The notes: generated by a model not told the origin, from the sequence alone. Positions 1 through 14,116 are shown, numbered from the stretch's first letter. The stretch is DNA of 64,000 bases from Mesorhizobium ciceri WSM4083 (GCF_000519305.1 NZ_JAFG01000010.1:1-64000), one strand, 5' to 3'. Made by a program: numbers and translations.

Positions 1-1
1 G

Positions 2-172
2 GAGACCGTCGAGCGCTCCTTCGCCGACGCCAAGCAACTGCATGGTCACCGCTATGCGCGGTTCCGAAGTCTCACCAAGGTCGCCTGCCAGTGCCTGCTC
101 GCCGCCGCCGCACAAAACATCAAGAAGATCGCCCTTTGCCTGTGCCCGAAGCCCAAGTCGGCCCGCACATGA
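2..172 (+). mobile_element. IS1182-type transposase, C-terminal fragment (5' end outside window)
   Basis: An open frame runs from the window edge to a TGA at 170-172, giving 56 residues that begin ETVERSFADAKQLHGHRYAR. This ERSFADAKQLHG(H)RYAR block, followed by a CLLAAAAQNIKKIA stretch, is the typical C-terminus of IS1182-family DDE transposases, where the E of ERSFADAK is the last acidic residue of the DDE triad. Whether the whole element is intact cannot be seen because the upstream part is missing. No clear terminal inverted repeat can be assigned without the left end. The family call is from recognition of the motif and is fairly firm; activity is unknown. Confidence 0.75.
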
Positions 173-238
173 GGCCCAACGCCTCCTGTCAAAATCCCCT
201 GACACAAACAGTCCAAGACACTTCAATCACATAACAAA

Positions 239-306
239 AAACCCCGCCGAAAATCGACGGGGTTTGTCAGCAGTCTGAGCGGCGCCGAAAGGCGCCGCTT
301 TTTTGT
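239..306 (+). terminator. Two consecutive hairpins; the second is a strong intrinsic terminator
   Basis: A first stem pairs AACCCCG (about 240-246) with CGGGGTT (258-264). A second, perfect stem AGCGGCGCC (278-286) / GGCGCCGCT (291-299) with a GAAA loop is followed by a run of T. The T run lies to the right, so this terminates + strand transcription, either from the transposase or as part of the IS end. It also separates the IS remnant from the convergent threonine aldolase gene. Confidence 0.8.
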
Positions 307-324
307 TGTCGGGGATATCCGTTA

Positions 325-1374
325 TCAGGCGATCAGCAGGCCAAAGCGGTCGACTTCTTCGGCCGTCGTCGCGAAGCTGGTGACGAAGCGGTAGAGCAAT
401 TCGTCCTCGCCGATGTGGCCGTCAAAGCCATGCGGCTTGTGCCAGTCGTAGAAGGCGGCACCCGCGGCCTGCAGCCTCTCGGCCTCGGTCTTCTTGATCA
501 CCGCGAAAACCTCGTTCGCCTGCGGCAGCCATGCCAGCTTGGCCGTTGCCGAATCCTCGATCGCGGCGGCAAGGCGTGCGGCCATGGCGTTGGCGTGGCG
601 GGCGGTGTCCAGCCACAATCCGTCCTTGAAATAGGCTTCGAACTGCGCTGCGACGAAGCGCGATTTCGAAAACAGCTGGGCGGCGCGCTTGCGCAGGAAC
701 GCCAATTCCCTGGCACGATCGAGATCGAACAGCACGATCGCTTCGGCGCACCAGCAGCCGTTCTTGGTGCCGCCGAAGGACAGGATGTCGACGCCGCGTT
801 TCCAGGTCATTTCGGCCGGTGTCGTGTCGAGCGCGACCAGCGCATTGGCAAAGCGGGCGCCATCCATGTGCAGGGGCACCGAATATCGTTTGGCGATCGC
901 CGAGATCGTCTCGATCTCATCCAGACCGTAGATGGTGCCGACCTCGGTCGACTGGGTGATCGAAACGGCCATCGGCCGTCCCCAATGGACGATTTCCGGT
1001 GCGAAACGGCCGATGGTCCTTTCCAGATTGTGCGGATCGATCTTGCCCAGCGCGCCATCGATCTCATGCAAGCGGGAGCCGCCGGAGAAATACACCGGCG
1101 CGCCGCATTCGTCCTCGATGACATGCGATTCGCGGTGAGCAAAGGAAATGCCGCCCGGCTTGTTGTAAGCGGTCAGCGCCAGCGAGTTGGCGGCCGTGCC
1201 GGTGGCGACAAAGAAAACCGCGACCTCGCGTTCGAAAATCTCGCTGAAGCGCTGGTAGACTGCCCGGTCGAGCGCACCGTCGCCATAGGCGGTGGAGAAG
1301 CCGCCGGCGTTCGCCGACAGGCCGGCGGCAATGTTGGGATGGGCGCCTGCCCAATTGTCGGAAGCGAAGAACAT
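325..1374 (-). CDS. ltaE: Low-specificity L-threonine aldolase
   Basis: A 349-residue PLP enzyme of fold type I that cleaves L-threonine or L-allo-threonine to glycine and acetaldehyde. Recognisable features are the N-terminal FASDNWAG, the cofactor aspartate in HMDGARF (D171) and the Schiff-base lysine K204 in FGGTKNG. The start chosen is the ATG at 1372-1374, immediately before FFASDNWAG. The reading frame stays open to 1665, but the extra 97 residues look non-coding and exceed the family length of about 345-355. The gene stands alone, convergent with the upstream transposase fragment and divergent from gltB. Function call is firm; start is likely. Confidence 0.9.
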   Translation of the reverse strand: MFFASDNWAGAHPNIAAGLSANAGGFSTAYGDGALDRAVYQRFSEIFEREVAVFFVATGTAANSLALTAYNKPGGISFAHRESHVIEDECGAPVYFSGGSRLHEIDGALGKIDPHNLERTIGRFAPEIVHWGRPMAVSITQSTEVGTIYGLDEIETISAIAKRYSVPLHMDGARFANALVALDTTPAEMTWKRGVDILSFGGTKNGCWCAEAIVLFDLDRARELAFLRKRAAQLFSKSRFVAAQFEAYFKDGLWLDTARHANAMAARLAAAIEDSATAKLAWLPQANEVFAVIKKTEAERLQAAGAAFYDWHKPHGFDGHIGEDELLYRFVTSFATTAEEVDRFGLLIA

Positions 1375-1883
1375 GCATCTGCCTATGTCTTGGGAGGTCG
1401 GGGGGTTGGGGGATCGGGGTTTTGGGGAAATCAGCCTGAAGTTGACCGGTTTCGCGAGCGGACCGCAAGAGGCCAGGCGCCGGAAAAACAGTAAAGCCAG
1501 CCACCGGCAAAGCCCAGGCCGACGACTGAAGCTTACGTTTTTCCCGGACTTGACGACATTTTCTGTCGCGAAAAGCCCAAGTTTTTTGTGAATCGGTCTT
1601 GTGCGCGCCTGGGATTTCTGCCATAAAAATTTAGGACAGTAGTGCTGTCTTATTTTGTCGCACAAAACGAGCTGGATTGGCGTATCATTTGGGCCTCTCC
1701 GGCTGTTGCCGCGAGCGACAGGTGGACAGCCAGACTCTGGCCTGTACGATTACCAGATGCGATCCATGCGGAAAGCCGCCTGGTTCGACAAGGATTTCGC
1801 AAGACGTGCCACAAGGATCAGGGTGAGCCAAGCGCTTGCCGAGGCAAACCAGCGCCTGAATGGCTGGGAATGGAGGACAGGAG
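1375..1883. promoter_or_regulatory. 509-bp divergent intergenic region (ltaE / gltB) with one dyad
   Basis: No convincing gene lies here. A short + strand frame (about 1655-2029) overlaps the first 146 bases of gltB and has no family resemblance. An imperfect dyad AGGACAG-TAGTG-CTGTCTT sits at 1633-1651 beside an AT-rich stretch. It could be a regulator site for ltaE or gltB. I do not recognise the regulator. Confidence 0.4.
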
Positions 1884-6620
<4,737 letters not shown>

Positions 6621-6761
6621 GCTTTGCAATTGCCGGGGAGCCCAGGCTTCCCGGCCCATCTTCATCGACAGTTTGACCTCCGGCGCAAGGTTGCCATGGC
6701 TGCCTCAAGGGGTTAACGGGTGCGGCGAAAACCGCACCATCTGGACAGCAGGAACTGGACT

Positions 6762-8216
6762 ATGGGCAAGGTAACAGGCTTTCTCGAAATCGACCGGCAG
6801 GTGCACAAGTACCAGCCGGCCTCCGACCGCATCCGGCATTTCCGCGAATTCACGCTGCCGATGTCGGACAAGGAGGTCGAGAAACAGGCCGCGCGCTGCA
6901 TGGATTGCGGCATTCCGTTCTGCCACGGGCCGACCGGCTGCCCGATCCACAACCAGATTCCGGACTGGAACGACCTCGTCTACAATGGCGACTGGGACAA
7001 TGCGATCCGCAACCTGCATTCGACCAACAATTTCCCGGAGTTCACCGGCCGCATCTGCCCCGCACCCTGCGAGGAAGCCTGCACGCTGAACCTCGAGGAC
7101 ATTCCCGTCGCCATCAAGACGGTCGAGCAGGCGATCGCCGACAAGGCCTATGAAACCGGCCATATCAGGCCCTATCCGCCGGAAAAGAAGACCGGCAAGC
7201 GCGTCGCCGTCATCGGTTCCGGTCCCGCCGGCATGGCGGCTGCCCAGCAGCTTGGCCGCGCCGGCCACGATGTTCATGTATACGAGCGCGAAAGCCGGCC
7301 CGGCGGGCTGATGCGCTACGGCATTCCCGACTTCAAGATCGAGAAGCACTACATCGACCGGCGCATCGAGCAGATGCAGGGTGAGGGCGTGACCTTCCAT
7401 TGCGGCGTCAATGTCGGCGTCGACAAGCCGGTTGCCGAGCTGCTCGCCGAACATGATGCGGTGCTCTATTGCGGCGGCTCGGAAACGCCGCGCGCAGCCG
7501 GCATTCCCGGCGACGATCTCGGCGGCGTGCATGACGCGATGCCCTATCTGGTGCAGCAGAACAGGCGGGTCGGCGGCGAACCGATCCAGTCAGTGGCGTG
7601 GCCGTCGCATCCGATCATCGCCGGCGGTCAGCATGTCGTCGTCGTCGGCGGCGGCGATACAGCGTCCGACTGTGTCGGCACGGCCTTCCGCCAGGGCGCC
7701 GTGCGTGTCACCCAGCTCGACATCCGCCCGCAGCCGCCGGAGAAGGAAGACAAGCTTTCGGTCTGGCCCTACTGGGCGACCAAGATGCGCACCTCGTCTT
7801 CGCAGGCCGAAGGGGCGGAGCGCGAATTCCAGGTGGCGACGCTCGAATTCATCGGCGAGGAAGGCCAGCTGACCGGCGTCAAGTGCTGCGAGGTCGACGA
7901 CAAGCGCAAGCCGATCGCCGGCAGCGAATTCGTCATCCGCGCCGATCTCGCTTTCATCGCCATCGGCTTTGCCGGGCCGGCCGCGGCCGGAGTGGCGAAG
8001 GAGCTAGAGGGTGAGATGAAGATCGCCACCGACAGCCGCCGCTCCAGGAATGTCGAGGCCAATGACCGCGACTACAGGACCAGCGTCGACAGGCTCTATG
8101 CGGCCGGCGACGTGCGTCGTGGCCAGTCGCTGGTCGTCTGGGCGATCCGTGAGGGCCGCCAGGCGGCACGCTCGATCGACGAGGCACTGATGGGGTCGAG
8201 CGTCCTACCTCGCTGA
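6762..8216 (+). CDS. gltD: Glutamate synthase (NADPH) small subunit
   Basis: A 484-residue beta subunit of glutamate synthase, the NADPH:acceptor electron-input partner of GltB. The N-terminus carries the cysteine cluster ARCMDCGIPFCHGPTGCPIH for a 4Fe-4S centre. It is followed by an FAD Rossmann motif VIGSGPAGMAAAQQLG and an NADPH-binding motif VVVVGGGDTASDCVG. Start is the ATG at 6762 (MGKVTGFLE), with AGCAGGAA about 9 nt upstream. Upstream codons in frame are not typical of the family. Length is normal. The gene follows gltB, and co-expression is expected. Confidence 0.96.
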   Translation: MGKVTGFLEIDRQVHKYQPASDRIRHFREFTLPMSDKEVEKQAARCMDCGIPFCHGPTGCPIHNQIPDWNDLVYNGDWDNAIRNLHSTNNFPEFTGRICPAPCEEACTLNLEDIPVAIKTVEQAIADKAYETGHIRPYPPEKKTGKRVAVIGSGPAGMAAAQQLGRAGHDVHVYERESRPGGLMRYGIPDFKIEKHYIDRRIEQMQGEGVTFHCGVNVGVDKPVAELLAEHDAVLYCGGSETPRAAGIPGDDLGGVHDAMPYLVQQNRRVGGEPIQSVAWPSHPIIAGGQHVVVVGGGDTASDCVGTAFRQGAVRVTQLDIRPQPPEKEDKLSVWPYWATKMRTSSSQAEGAEREFQVATLEFIGEEGQLTGVKCCEVDDKRKPIAGSEFVIRADLAFIAIGFAGPAAAGVAKELEGEMKIATDSRRSRNVEANDRDYRTSVDRLYAAGDVRRGQSLVVWAIREGRQAARSIDEALMGSSVLPR

Positions 8217-8313
8217 GCCCGTTTGGAAACTCTACTCCTGCGGCCATCTGACGGCGTTTTCTGCGCTTCCGAGGAGCGAGTTTCGAAACGGCCTCAGAGA
8301 CCGCGCTGGGATA

Positions 8314-9528
8314 CTAACGATTGATTGCGGTCGTTGCGTCGGTCGCGGCCGCGGCCTTCGGCGGCCAGGAGAAATCGTCGGCGCGGCCCGGCGAGGCCAC
8401 GGATGCCTTGCCCTCGACCACAAGCTTTTCACCGGGCAGGTCCGGATTTGCCTTCGCCGGCGGGGCCGCGCCAAGCAGCTCGGAGCCGCCGTCGAGTGCC
8501 GGATCGCTGAGCAGCATCGGCGCGGTGCGGTCGATGACGATGGGTGCCGCGGCCGGCGCCGGCGCCTCGACAGGGGCGCCCGCCGGAGCGGACGGTGTGA
8601 CCACGCTTCCAGGCGCGGTCAGGCCGAGGATCTTCAGCAACGGTTTTTCGGTATAGAAGGCGAGCTTGCGCTTGCCCGCCCTCGAGACGTTGATGCCGTC
8701 ATCGGCGCGCAGCCGCACCGGCTGGCCGTTGATGTCGGGGCCGCTGGTGACGAAAGCACCGTTCTCATCGACGAAGCCGTCCCAGACGTCGACGAATTCA
8801 CCGCCATGGCTTTCAGCCGCCTGATGATAGATGTCGTTGAAGGCCAGCATGTCGGAGGTCATCTTCGGCACCCGGAACGCCGGCATGCCGACCCATAGGA
8901 AGGGTACCTTTGCCTCCGCGATAGCTTTGCCGAACGCCTCGGTCCGGCGCTCATATTCCTTGGTCCAGGTTTCAGAGCGGGGCTGCTCGCGCACGTCACC
9001 CACCTTCATCTGCTGGCGGTCGTTGGAACCCAGCATGACGATCACGGCGGCAGGTTTTTCGGTCTCGATCAGCGATTTGATCTGTTCGGGCCAGTTGTAG
9101 AAATCATCGCGTACGAAGCCGGACGAGCCATTGCTGCGAACGACGATCCTGACGCCGGTATTCTCGGCAAAGGCGGTGTCGAGGCCTTCGGCGAGGCCGG
9201 CCGCCATGAAGTCGCCGACCACCAGGACGGTGCGGGCGTCCGGTGCCTTGTCGACCACCGGGATTTCCGGTTCCGCGGGCGGGCGCGGGGCGCGGGGTTT
9301 TTTCGCCTTGGGCCTGGGCCTTGCCTTCTGGATGTCCTGCGGCGGCTCGATGCGCTCGCTGCGGCGCGGAAACAGAAGGTCGCGCAACGACCAGCCGCGG
9401 TTTTGCTGCTCCTGCGCCAAGGCGGGCGCGTGAAAGGCGCCAGCCACGCCGACCGCGAGCACGATCACGGCCAGAATGAGCACCGGCATGCGACGGACAA
9501 GCCCTGCGATGCGCGCAGCCGAAGCCAA
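8314..9528 (-). CDS. DUF459 SGNH-like periplasmic protein, catalytic residues degenerate
   Basis: A 404-residue protein. It has an N-terminal membrane or signal segment (about 14-39, ending ALAQ), an Arg/Pro/Lys-rich linker (about 55-92), an SGNH-fold domain (about 97-300) and a Pro/Ala-rich tail. The fold is visible from VLVVGDFMAAGLAEGL (block I), MLGSNDRQQM (block III) and LRADDGINVSRAGKRKL (block V). The block I serine of GDS(L) is Phe here and the block V histidine is replaced (DGINVS), so hydrolase activity is doubtful. It lies 128 bp downstream of an MltB-type transglycosylase on the same strand, suggesting a cell-wall role (inference). Substrate unknown. Confidence 0.8.
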   Translation of the reverse strand: MASAARIAGLVRRMPVLILAVIVLAVGVAGAFHAPALAQEQQNRGWSLRDLLFPRRSERIEPPQDIQKARPRPKAKKPRAPRPPAEPEIPVVDKAPDARTVLVVGDFMAAGLAEGLDTAFAENTGVRIVVRSNGSSGFVRDDFYNWPEQIKSLIETEKPAAVIVMLGSNDRQQMKVGDVREQPRSETWTKEYERRTEAFGKAIAEAKVPFLWVGMPAFRVPKMTSDMLAFNDIYHQAAESHGGEFVDVWDGFVDENGAFVTSGPDINGQPVRLRADDGINVSRAGKRKLAFYTEKPLLKILGLTAPGSVVTPSAPAGAPVEAPAPAAAPIVIDRTAPMLLSDPALDGGSELLGAAPPAKANPDLPGEKLVVEGKASVASPGRADDFSWPPKAAAATDATTAINR

Positions 9529-9656
9529 TCGTTTCCTCCATCCCTTGGCGCGGTCCTGCCGAAAAACCGCATCGATTTCTCGGCAAATGCCGTGCCAACC
9601 AGATTGCTACAGCGTCCTTTGCGCGACCGAAAGGCCGCGCGGCAGCGCAGGCGGCT

Positions 9657-10877
9657 CTATTTCTGCCGGAGCCACTTCAGCACTTCCATGCTCGGGTAAC
9701 CGTCCTGGGTCAAGCCGGCCTTCGCCTGGAAGGCCAAGATGGCTGATTTCGAGCCGTCGCCAATCTTGCCGTCGAACTTGCCTTCATAAAGGCCATGTTG
9801 GGAAAGCCGCTGCTGCAGCTCCTGCCTTTCCTCGAAAGTGAGCTTGGTGAAAGGCCGCTTCCAGTCCTGCACAAGACCGCTGGAGCCGGCGATTTCGTCG
9901 GCAAGAAGGCCGACGGCAAGCGCATATTTGTCGGCATTGTTGTAAGCTTTGATGACCGTGAAATTCTTGATCATCAGAAAGGCCGGCCCGCTGCGGCCGT
10001 CCGGCACCTTCAGCGTCGCCTTGTCGGAGCCGTTCTTGAACGGCTTGCCGTTGGCCCTGACGACGCCGAGCGCCTGCCATTGCGACAGTGTCTTGGAACC
10101 GCCGGGAAGTTTGCCGGCCGGCAAGGCCACCTCATAGCCCCAGGTCTTGCCAGCCTGCCAGCCATTCTTCTTCAACAAATTGGCTGATGTCGCCAGCGCA
10201 TCGGGGATCGAATTCCAGATGTCGCGCTTGCCGTTGCCGTCCATGTCGACGGCATAGTGGAGATAGCTGGTCGGGATGAACTGGGTGTGGCCCATGGCGC
10301 CGGCCCACGATCCGCTCAGATGGCTTTCGTCGATATCGCCGGTCTGCAGGATCTTCAGCGCGGCGATCAGCTGGGTGCGCGCGAATTTCGCCCGCTTCGG
10401 ATCGGCATAGGCCAAGGTCGCCAGCGAGCGCACCACATTGCGCATGACGTCGTCGCGCTTGAGGATCTCGCCATAGTTCGATTCCATCGACCAGATGGCC
10501 AGCAGGATGTAGCGGTTGACACCGAACCTGGCCTCTATGCGGTCCAGCCACGGCTTCCATTTCCTGGCCATCTGCTGGCCGACGGCGACCGACTGGTCAT
10601 GGACGCGGTTGTCGAAATAATCCCAGGCAGGGGCCGTGAATTCAGGCTGCGTACGCGCCTTTTCCAGCACCACCGGATCGATATCCCTGATGTTCCTGAA
10701 GGCCTGGTCGTAGAGGGCGCCGGAAACGCCGCTCTGCACGGCTGTGGCGCGGAAGCCGGCGACCCACTGCCGGAAACCGGCATCGGCGAAAGCGGGGCCA
10801 GGCATCAGCAGAGCGAGCGATAGGCTGGCTGCCGCCATGACGCTGGTAAAAATTTTTGCGGCATTGCGAACGGACAT
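9657..10877 (-). CDS. Lytic murein transglycosylase, MltB/SLT_2 type with peptidoglycan-binding domain
   Basis: A 406-residue exported enzyme that cleaves the MurNAc-GlcNAc bond with 1,6-anhydro product formation. It begins with a signal peptide (about 1-32, ending PAFA). The SLT_2 catalytic domain contains IWSMESNYGE, whose Glu is the expected catalytic acid, and GAMGHTQFIPTSY. The C-terminal 60 residues form a PG_binding_1 domain (LSQHGLYEGKFDGKIGDGS...ILAFQ). Start is the ATG at 10877, preceded by GAAGGAGGA at good spacing; an upstream in-frame start would add 11 charged residues before the signal peptide. The DUF459 gene follows on the same strand. Confidence 0.93.
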   Translation of the reverse strand: MSVRNAAKIFTSVMAAASLSLALLMPGPAFADAGFRQWVAGFRATAVQSGVSGALYDQAFRNIRDIDPVVLEKARTQPEFTAPAWDYFDNRVHDQSVAVGQQMARKWKPWLDRIEARFGVNRYILLAIWSMESNYGEILKRDDVMRNVVRSLATLAYADPKRAKFARTQLIAALKILQTGDIDESHLSGSWAGAMGHTQFIPTSYLHYAVDMDGNGKRDIWNSIPDALATSANLLKKNGWQAGKTWGYEVALPAGKLPGGSKTLSQWQALGVVRANGKPFKNGSDKATLKVPDGRSGPAFLMIKNFTVIKAYNNADKYALAVGLLADEIAGSSGLVQDWKRPFTKLTFEERQELQQRLSQHGLYEGKFDGKIGDGSKSAILAFQAKAGLTQDGYPSMEVLKWLRQK

Positions 10878-11086
10878 CTTTTCCTCCTTCTCTGTCTCAG
10901 GAAAGACCATTCATCGCCGAACCAGGTTAGGAATTAGTTTACCATAGGCGCCACCGGGAACGAAAAGACGCTTCGAAGCTTTACCGGTGGACGTTCCCCT
11001 CAGTTGCCCAGTAGTCCCAAATTCCGGCGTGAAAATGTCTTGAAACGGGGATTGCGGAGCTGGCCATCAAACGGATAATTGAAAGC
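10878..11086. promoter_or_regulatory. Divergent promoter region between transglycosylase and galU
   Basis: This 209-bp region separates two divergently transcribed genes. A possible hairpin pairs CCACCGG near 10950 with CCGGTGG near 10984. No operator family is recognised. Confidence 0.3.
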
Positions 11087-11992
11087 ATGAAGAGAGTTCG
11101 CAAGGCAGTCTTCCCGGTCGCCGGTCTCGGCACACGGTTTCTCCCGGCCACCAAGGCTGTCCCCAAGGAAATGCTGACCGTCGTCGACCGGCCGGTCATC
11201 CAGTATGTGGTGGATGAGGCGCGCGAGGCCGGCATCGAGCATTTCATCTTCGTCACCGGTCGCAACAAGGCCGTCATCGAGGATCATTTCGACATCCAGT
11301 TCGAACTCTATGACACGCTGGCCCAGCGCGGCAAGGACGACCAGCTCGCCCGGCTGCAACGGCTGCAGCCGGCGCCGGGGCAGACCAGTTTCACACGCCA
11401 GCAGGTGCCGATGGGACTTGGCCACGCCGTCTGGTGCGCCCGCGAGCTCGTCGGCGACGAGCCCTTCGCGCTTTTGCTGCCCGACATGATCATGCAGTCA
11501 GAGAAGAGCTGCATGAAGGCAATGGTCGAGCTCTACGAGGAGACCGGCAACAACATCATCGCCGTGCAGGAATGCGATCCCGCCGACGCCCACAAATACG
11601 GCATCGTCGGCCGCGGCGAGGACACGCATCACGGTTTCCGCATCACCGAGATGGTGGAAAAGCCGAAGACCGGCACCGCGCCGTCCAATCTCTACATCAA
11701 CGGCCGCTACATCCTGCAGCCGGAGATCTTCAAGATTCTCGAAGGCCAGGAAAAGGGTGCCGGCAACGAGATCCAGCTTACCGACGCCATGCTGAAGCTG
11801 GAAAAGCAGCAACCTTTCTATGGCTACAACTATCAGGGCCGCACGTTCGACTGCGGATCGCCGGAAGGTTTTGTCGAGGCCAATGTCGCCTTCGCGCTGT
11901 GGCGCAGCGACATGAACGAGAACATGGCCGGTGTGATCCGCACGCTTCTCGATGAGATGAAGCCATCCGAGCGCCGCGGCGCCGCATCTTAA
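11087..11992 (+). CDS. galU: UTP--glucose-1-phosphate uridylyltransferase
   Basis: A 301-residue nucleotidyltransferase that makes UDP-glucose from UTP and glucose-1-phosphate for exopolysaccharide, LPS and cyclic glucan synthesis. The signature GLGTRFLPATKAVPKEML lies at residues 13-30. Also visible are the sugar-nucleotide motif VPMGLGHAVWCAR, the PDMIM loop, the VEKPKTG substrate loop and the conserved C-terminal FDCGSPEGF. Length matches the bacterial family. It is divergent from the transglycosylase and convergent with an outer-membrane barrel gene. Confidence 0.95.
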   Translation: MKRVRKAVFPVAGLGTRFLPATKAVPKEMLTVVDRPVIQYVVDEAREAGIEHFIFVTGRNKAVIEDHFDIQFELYDTLAQRGKDDQLARLQRLQPAPGQTSFTRQQVPMGLGHAVWCARELVGDEPFALLLPDMIMQSEKSCMKAMVELYEETGNNIIAVQECDPADAHKYGIVGRGEDTHHGFRITEMVEKPKTGTAPSNLYINGRYILQPEIFKILEGQEKGAGNEIQLTDAMLKLEKQQPFYGYNYQGRTFDCGSPEGFVEANVAFALWRSDMNENMAGVIRTLLDEMKPSERRGAAS

Positions 11993-12063
11993 GTCGATGT
12001 CGATGTTCAGCCGGTCCGCGGAAGGGCCGGTCGGATCTCAACGCACGTTTGGCACGCAAGCCC

Positions 12064-13866
12064 TCAGCGCTGCACCTTCACGCCGAGGAAGATGCTGTTG
12101 GCGGTGTAGTCGCGGCCCGGCAGATTGCTGGTCAGCTTCTCGGTCCTCACCCTTGTGGTGAGGCCGGCGTAGCGGTTCAGCCACCAGGTCAGTCCGGCCT
12201 CGGCGCTCAACACCCTGTCATGGCCGTCGATGCCGATGTAATCACGCCAGTCGAGGCCCAGAGCCGCGTTGGCAGTGAGGTTGGCGCGAATCTGGCGTTC
12301 GCCTGTCAGGCGACCGGAATAGAGGATGTCGCCGCTCTCGCCCGATGTGGTCGTGGGCTCGACCGTAGTCCGCCCGGTCAGGCCGATCGTTGTGCCGCGC
12401 TCGGGTGACCATTTGAGGTCGGCGTTGACGGTGGCACCCGAGATCGCATCAAGGTTCTTGTCGTCGATCGCTTCCCTGAGCCAGCCGGCCGAGAATTCGC
12501 CCGACAGCTTTTCACCCATGTCGAGTGCAAGGCCGGCGCGGGCGCCGAGCCGCGTCGACGAGCGCTCGAAGCCTTCATTGTCGATGCGTTGATCATAGGT
12601 CCGGCGGCCGACCTCGATTTCGGTGAAGGGGGTCAGGGCAGGGGAGATCTCGTAGCCGGTGCGCAACGTCGCGGTGTAGAGCGTGGAGTCCTGATCCTTC
12701 TGCGACAGCGAGGTGCCGTCCGAGAGCTTGGCGTCGCCGTAGAAGTCGTGCGAGACCGCGCCGGTCAACGTGTACTGCATCTTGCCGAGATGCTTTTCGA
12801 CGGCGAGGCTGCCATCGATGGTCTGCCGCAGCGGCTGCTTGCTGACGCCCGCGATGGCGTCCGGCGATGATGCCGATTCCGGCACGGCCTCGTAGCCGAG
12901 CTTGGCGATGGCGCGCAACTCATTGTCGAGGTCGACATTGAGCTGGCCTTCGATGCGCCCTTGCTCGTCGTGAACCGGGTACCCCGAGACGGTCTCGCGA
13001 AACAGGCCATAGCCGTCGATCGTGGCTGAGTTCTCGCGCCAGTCGGAGGCGGCGGAAAAGCGCAGCGCCGTCTCGGACAGCAGCGCCGACGTGCCGGCAC
13101 TGCTCGAATCGCCGTTCGAGGTTGCGGTCAGGCCCTGTTCGATCGTCGGCCGGATCACGAAGGAGCCCCATTTGACGCCGGTGGCGGCAAACGGATCATC
13201 CTCCAGCTTTTTCTTCTGGCCTTCGATGGCGTCCGTGCGCTCCGCGCCTGGGTCGAGCTTCTGCCTGTCGGCGCTGTCGATGGTGAGAGCGCGGCGGTTG
13301 GCCGTGTCCTCATCGGTGTCCGCACCATCGGTGGCGTCCGTCGTGGAGGCGGTCCGGGAGGCGGTCGTGGAAGCGGTGATGTCGGAGGTGTCGGCCGTCG
13401 ATTTCTTCTTCTTCTTCGACTTGTCGGCAGCCTTGCCCTTGGCCTGGTCAGCCGCATTCTGCCTGGCGCTCGACGAGCGGCGGCGAGGCTTGGGCGGCGC
13501 CGCAGTGTCGGCGGACGTGTCGTCAGTGGCTGCCGGCGGGTCGAAGAGGCTGCCGGTCGCGGTGGCGTCGCCAGTGTCGGCGTCGTCAGGCACGGCACCG
13601 GCGCTGGCCGGCAGATAGGTGCGGGCCGGCGCATTGTCCTGTGCGGCGTTGGCCGGCTGTTGACCCTGCGCTGCCAGGGCCAGCTGTCTCGCCTTGCGCT
13701 GCTGGTCGGACAGGATCGCCGATTCCGAAACCTCGCCGCGCAGTTCCGTTTCCTGTGCCTGCAGCGCCGTTGGGCGCAGCAGGGCAAACATGCTGGTCGC
13801 CAGCAGCAAGGCGCAGACCGCCTTGCCCCCACGTCCTGTCGAATTTTCTGGCTGGACCCCGGACAT
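12064..13866 (-). CDS. Outer-membrane beta-barrel protein with long disordered N-terminal region
   Basis: A 600-residue protein with a signal peptide ending ALQAQ (about residue 38). A low-complexity Ser/Thr/Ala/Lys-rich region follows, with a Lys cluster near 155 (to about 235). From about 240 onward there are repeated alternating amphipathic strands rich in Tyr, Thr and Gly and ending in an aromatic/hydrophobic strand (IFLGVKVQR), as in outer-membrane barrels. It resembles the BBP2_2-type barrels seen in rhizobia. Start is the ATG at 13864-13866; a GTG at 13875 is possible, and neither has a strong ribosome site. Location between galU and kdsD suggests envelope biogenesis or polysaccharide export (inference). 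Confidence 0.7.
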   Translation of the reverse strand: MSGVQPENSTGRGGKAVCALLLATSMFALLRPTALQAQETELRGEVSESAILSDQQRKARQLALAAQGQQPANAAQDNAPARTYLPASAGAVPDDADTGDATATGSLFDPPAATDDTSADTAAPPKPRRRSSSARQNAADQAKGKAADKSKKKKKSTADTSDITASTTASRTASTTDATDGADTDEDTANRRALTIDSADRQKLDPGAERTDAIEGQKKKLEDDPFAATGVKWGSFVIRPTIEQGLTATSNGDSSSAGTSALLSETALRFSAASDWRENSATIDGYGLFRETVSGYPVHDEQGRIEGQLNVDLDNELRAIAKLGYEAVPESASSPDAIAGVSKQPLRQTIDGSLAVEKHLGKMQYTLTGAVSHDFYGDAKLSDGTSLSQKDQDSTLYTATLRTGYEISPALTPFTEIEVGRRTYDQRIDNEGFERSSTRLGARAGLALDMGEKLSGEFSAGWLREAIDDKNLDAISGATVNADLKWSPERGTTIGLTGRTTVEPTTTSGESGDILYSGRLTGERQIRANLTANAALGLDWRDYIGIDGHDRVLSAEAGLTWWLNRYAGLTTRVRTEKLTSNLPGRDYTANSIFLGVKVQR

Positions 13867-14116
13867 CGCCACCACTGCTTGCGCGGCGCACGCGCGCCAT
13901 ACTTACCGAACCGTAAATGGGGATGGTTAACGGAGGGTTGAGGCGGCGGTCCGTCAGCCGCCTGAAGCGCTGATTTCCAAAGGGATTCATGCCGCGTGCT
14001 CTAAGCTTTTTGTTTTCGCGCCTGCCGTCGTCTGAAACCACCGCACACGTTCGGGCGACATGCATGGGGCCATTTCCGTTGGACAGCGCGCCGGCAAAGC
14101 GCTAATCGCATCAGCC

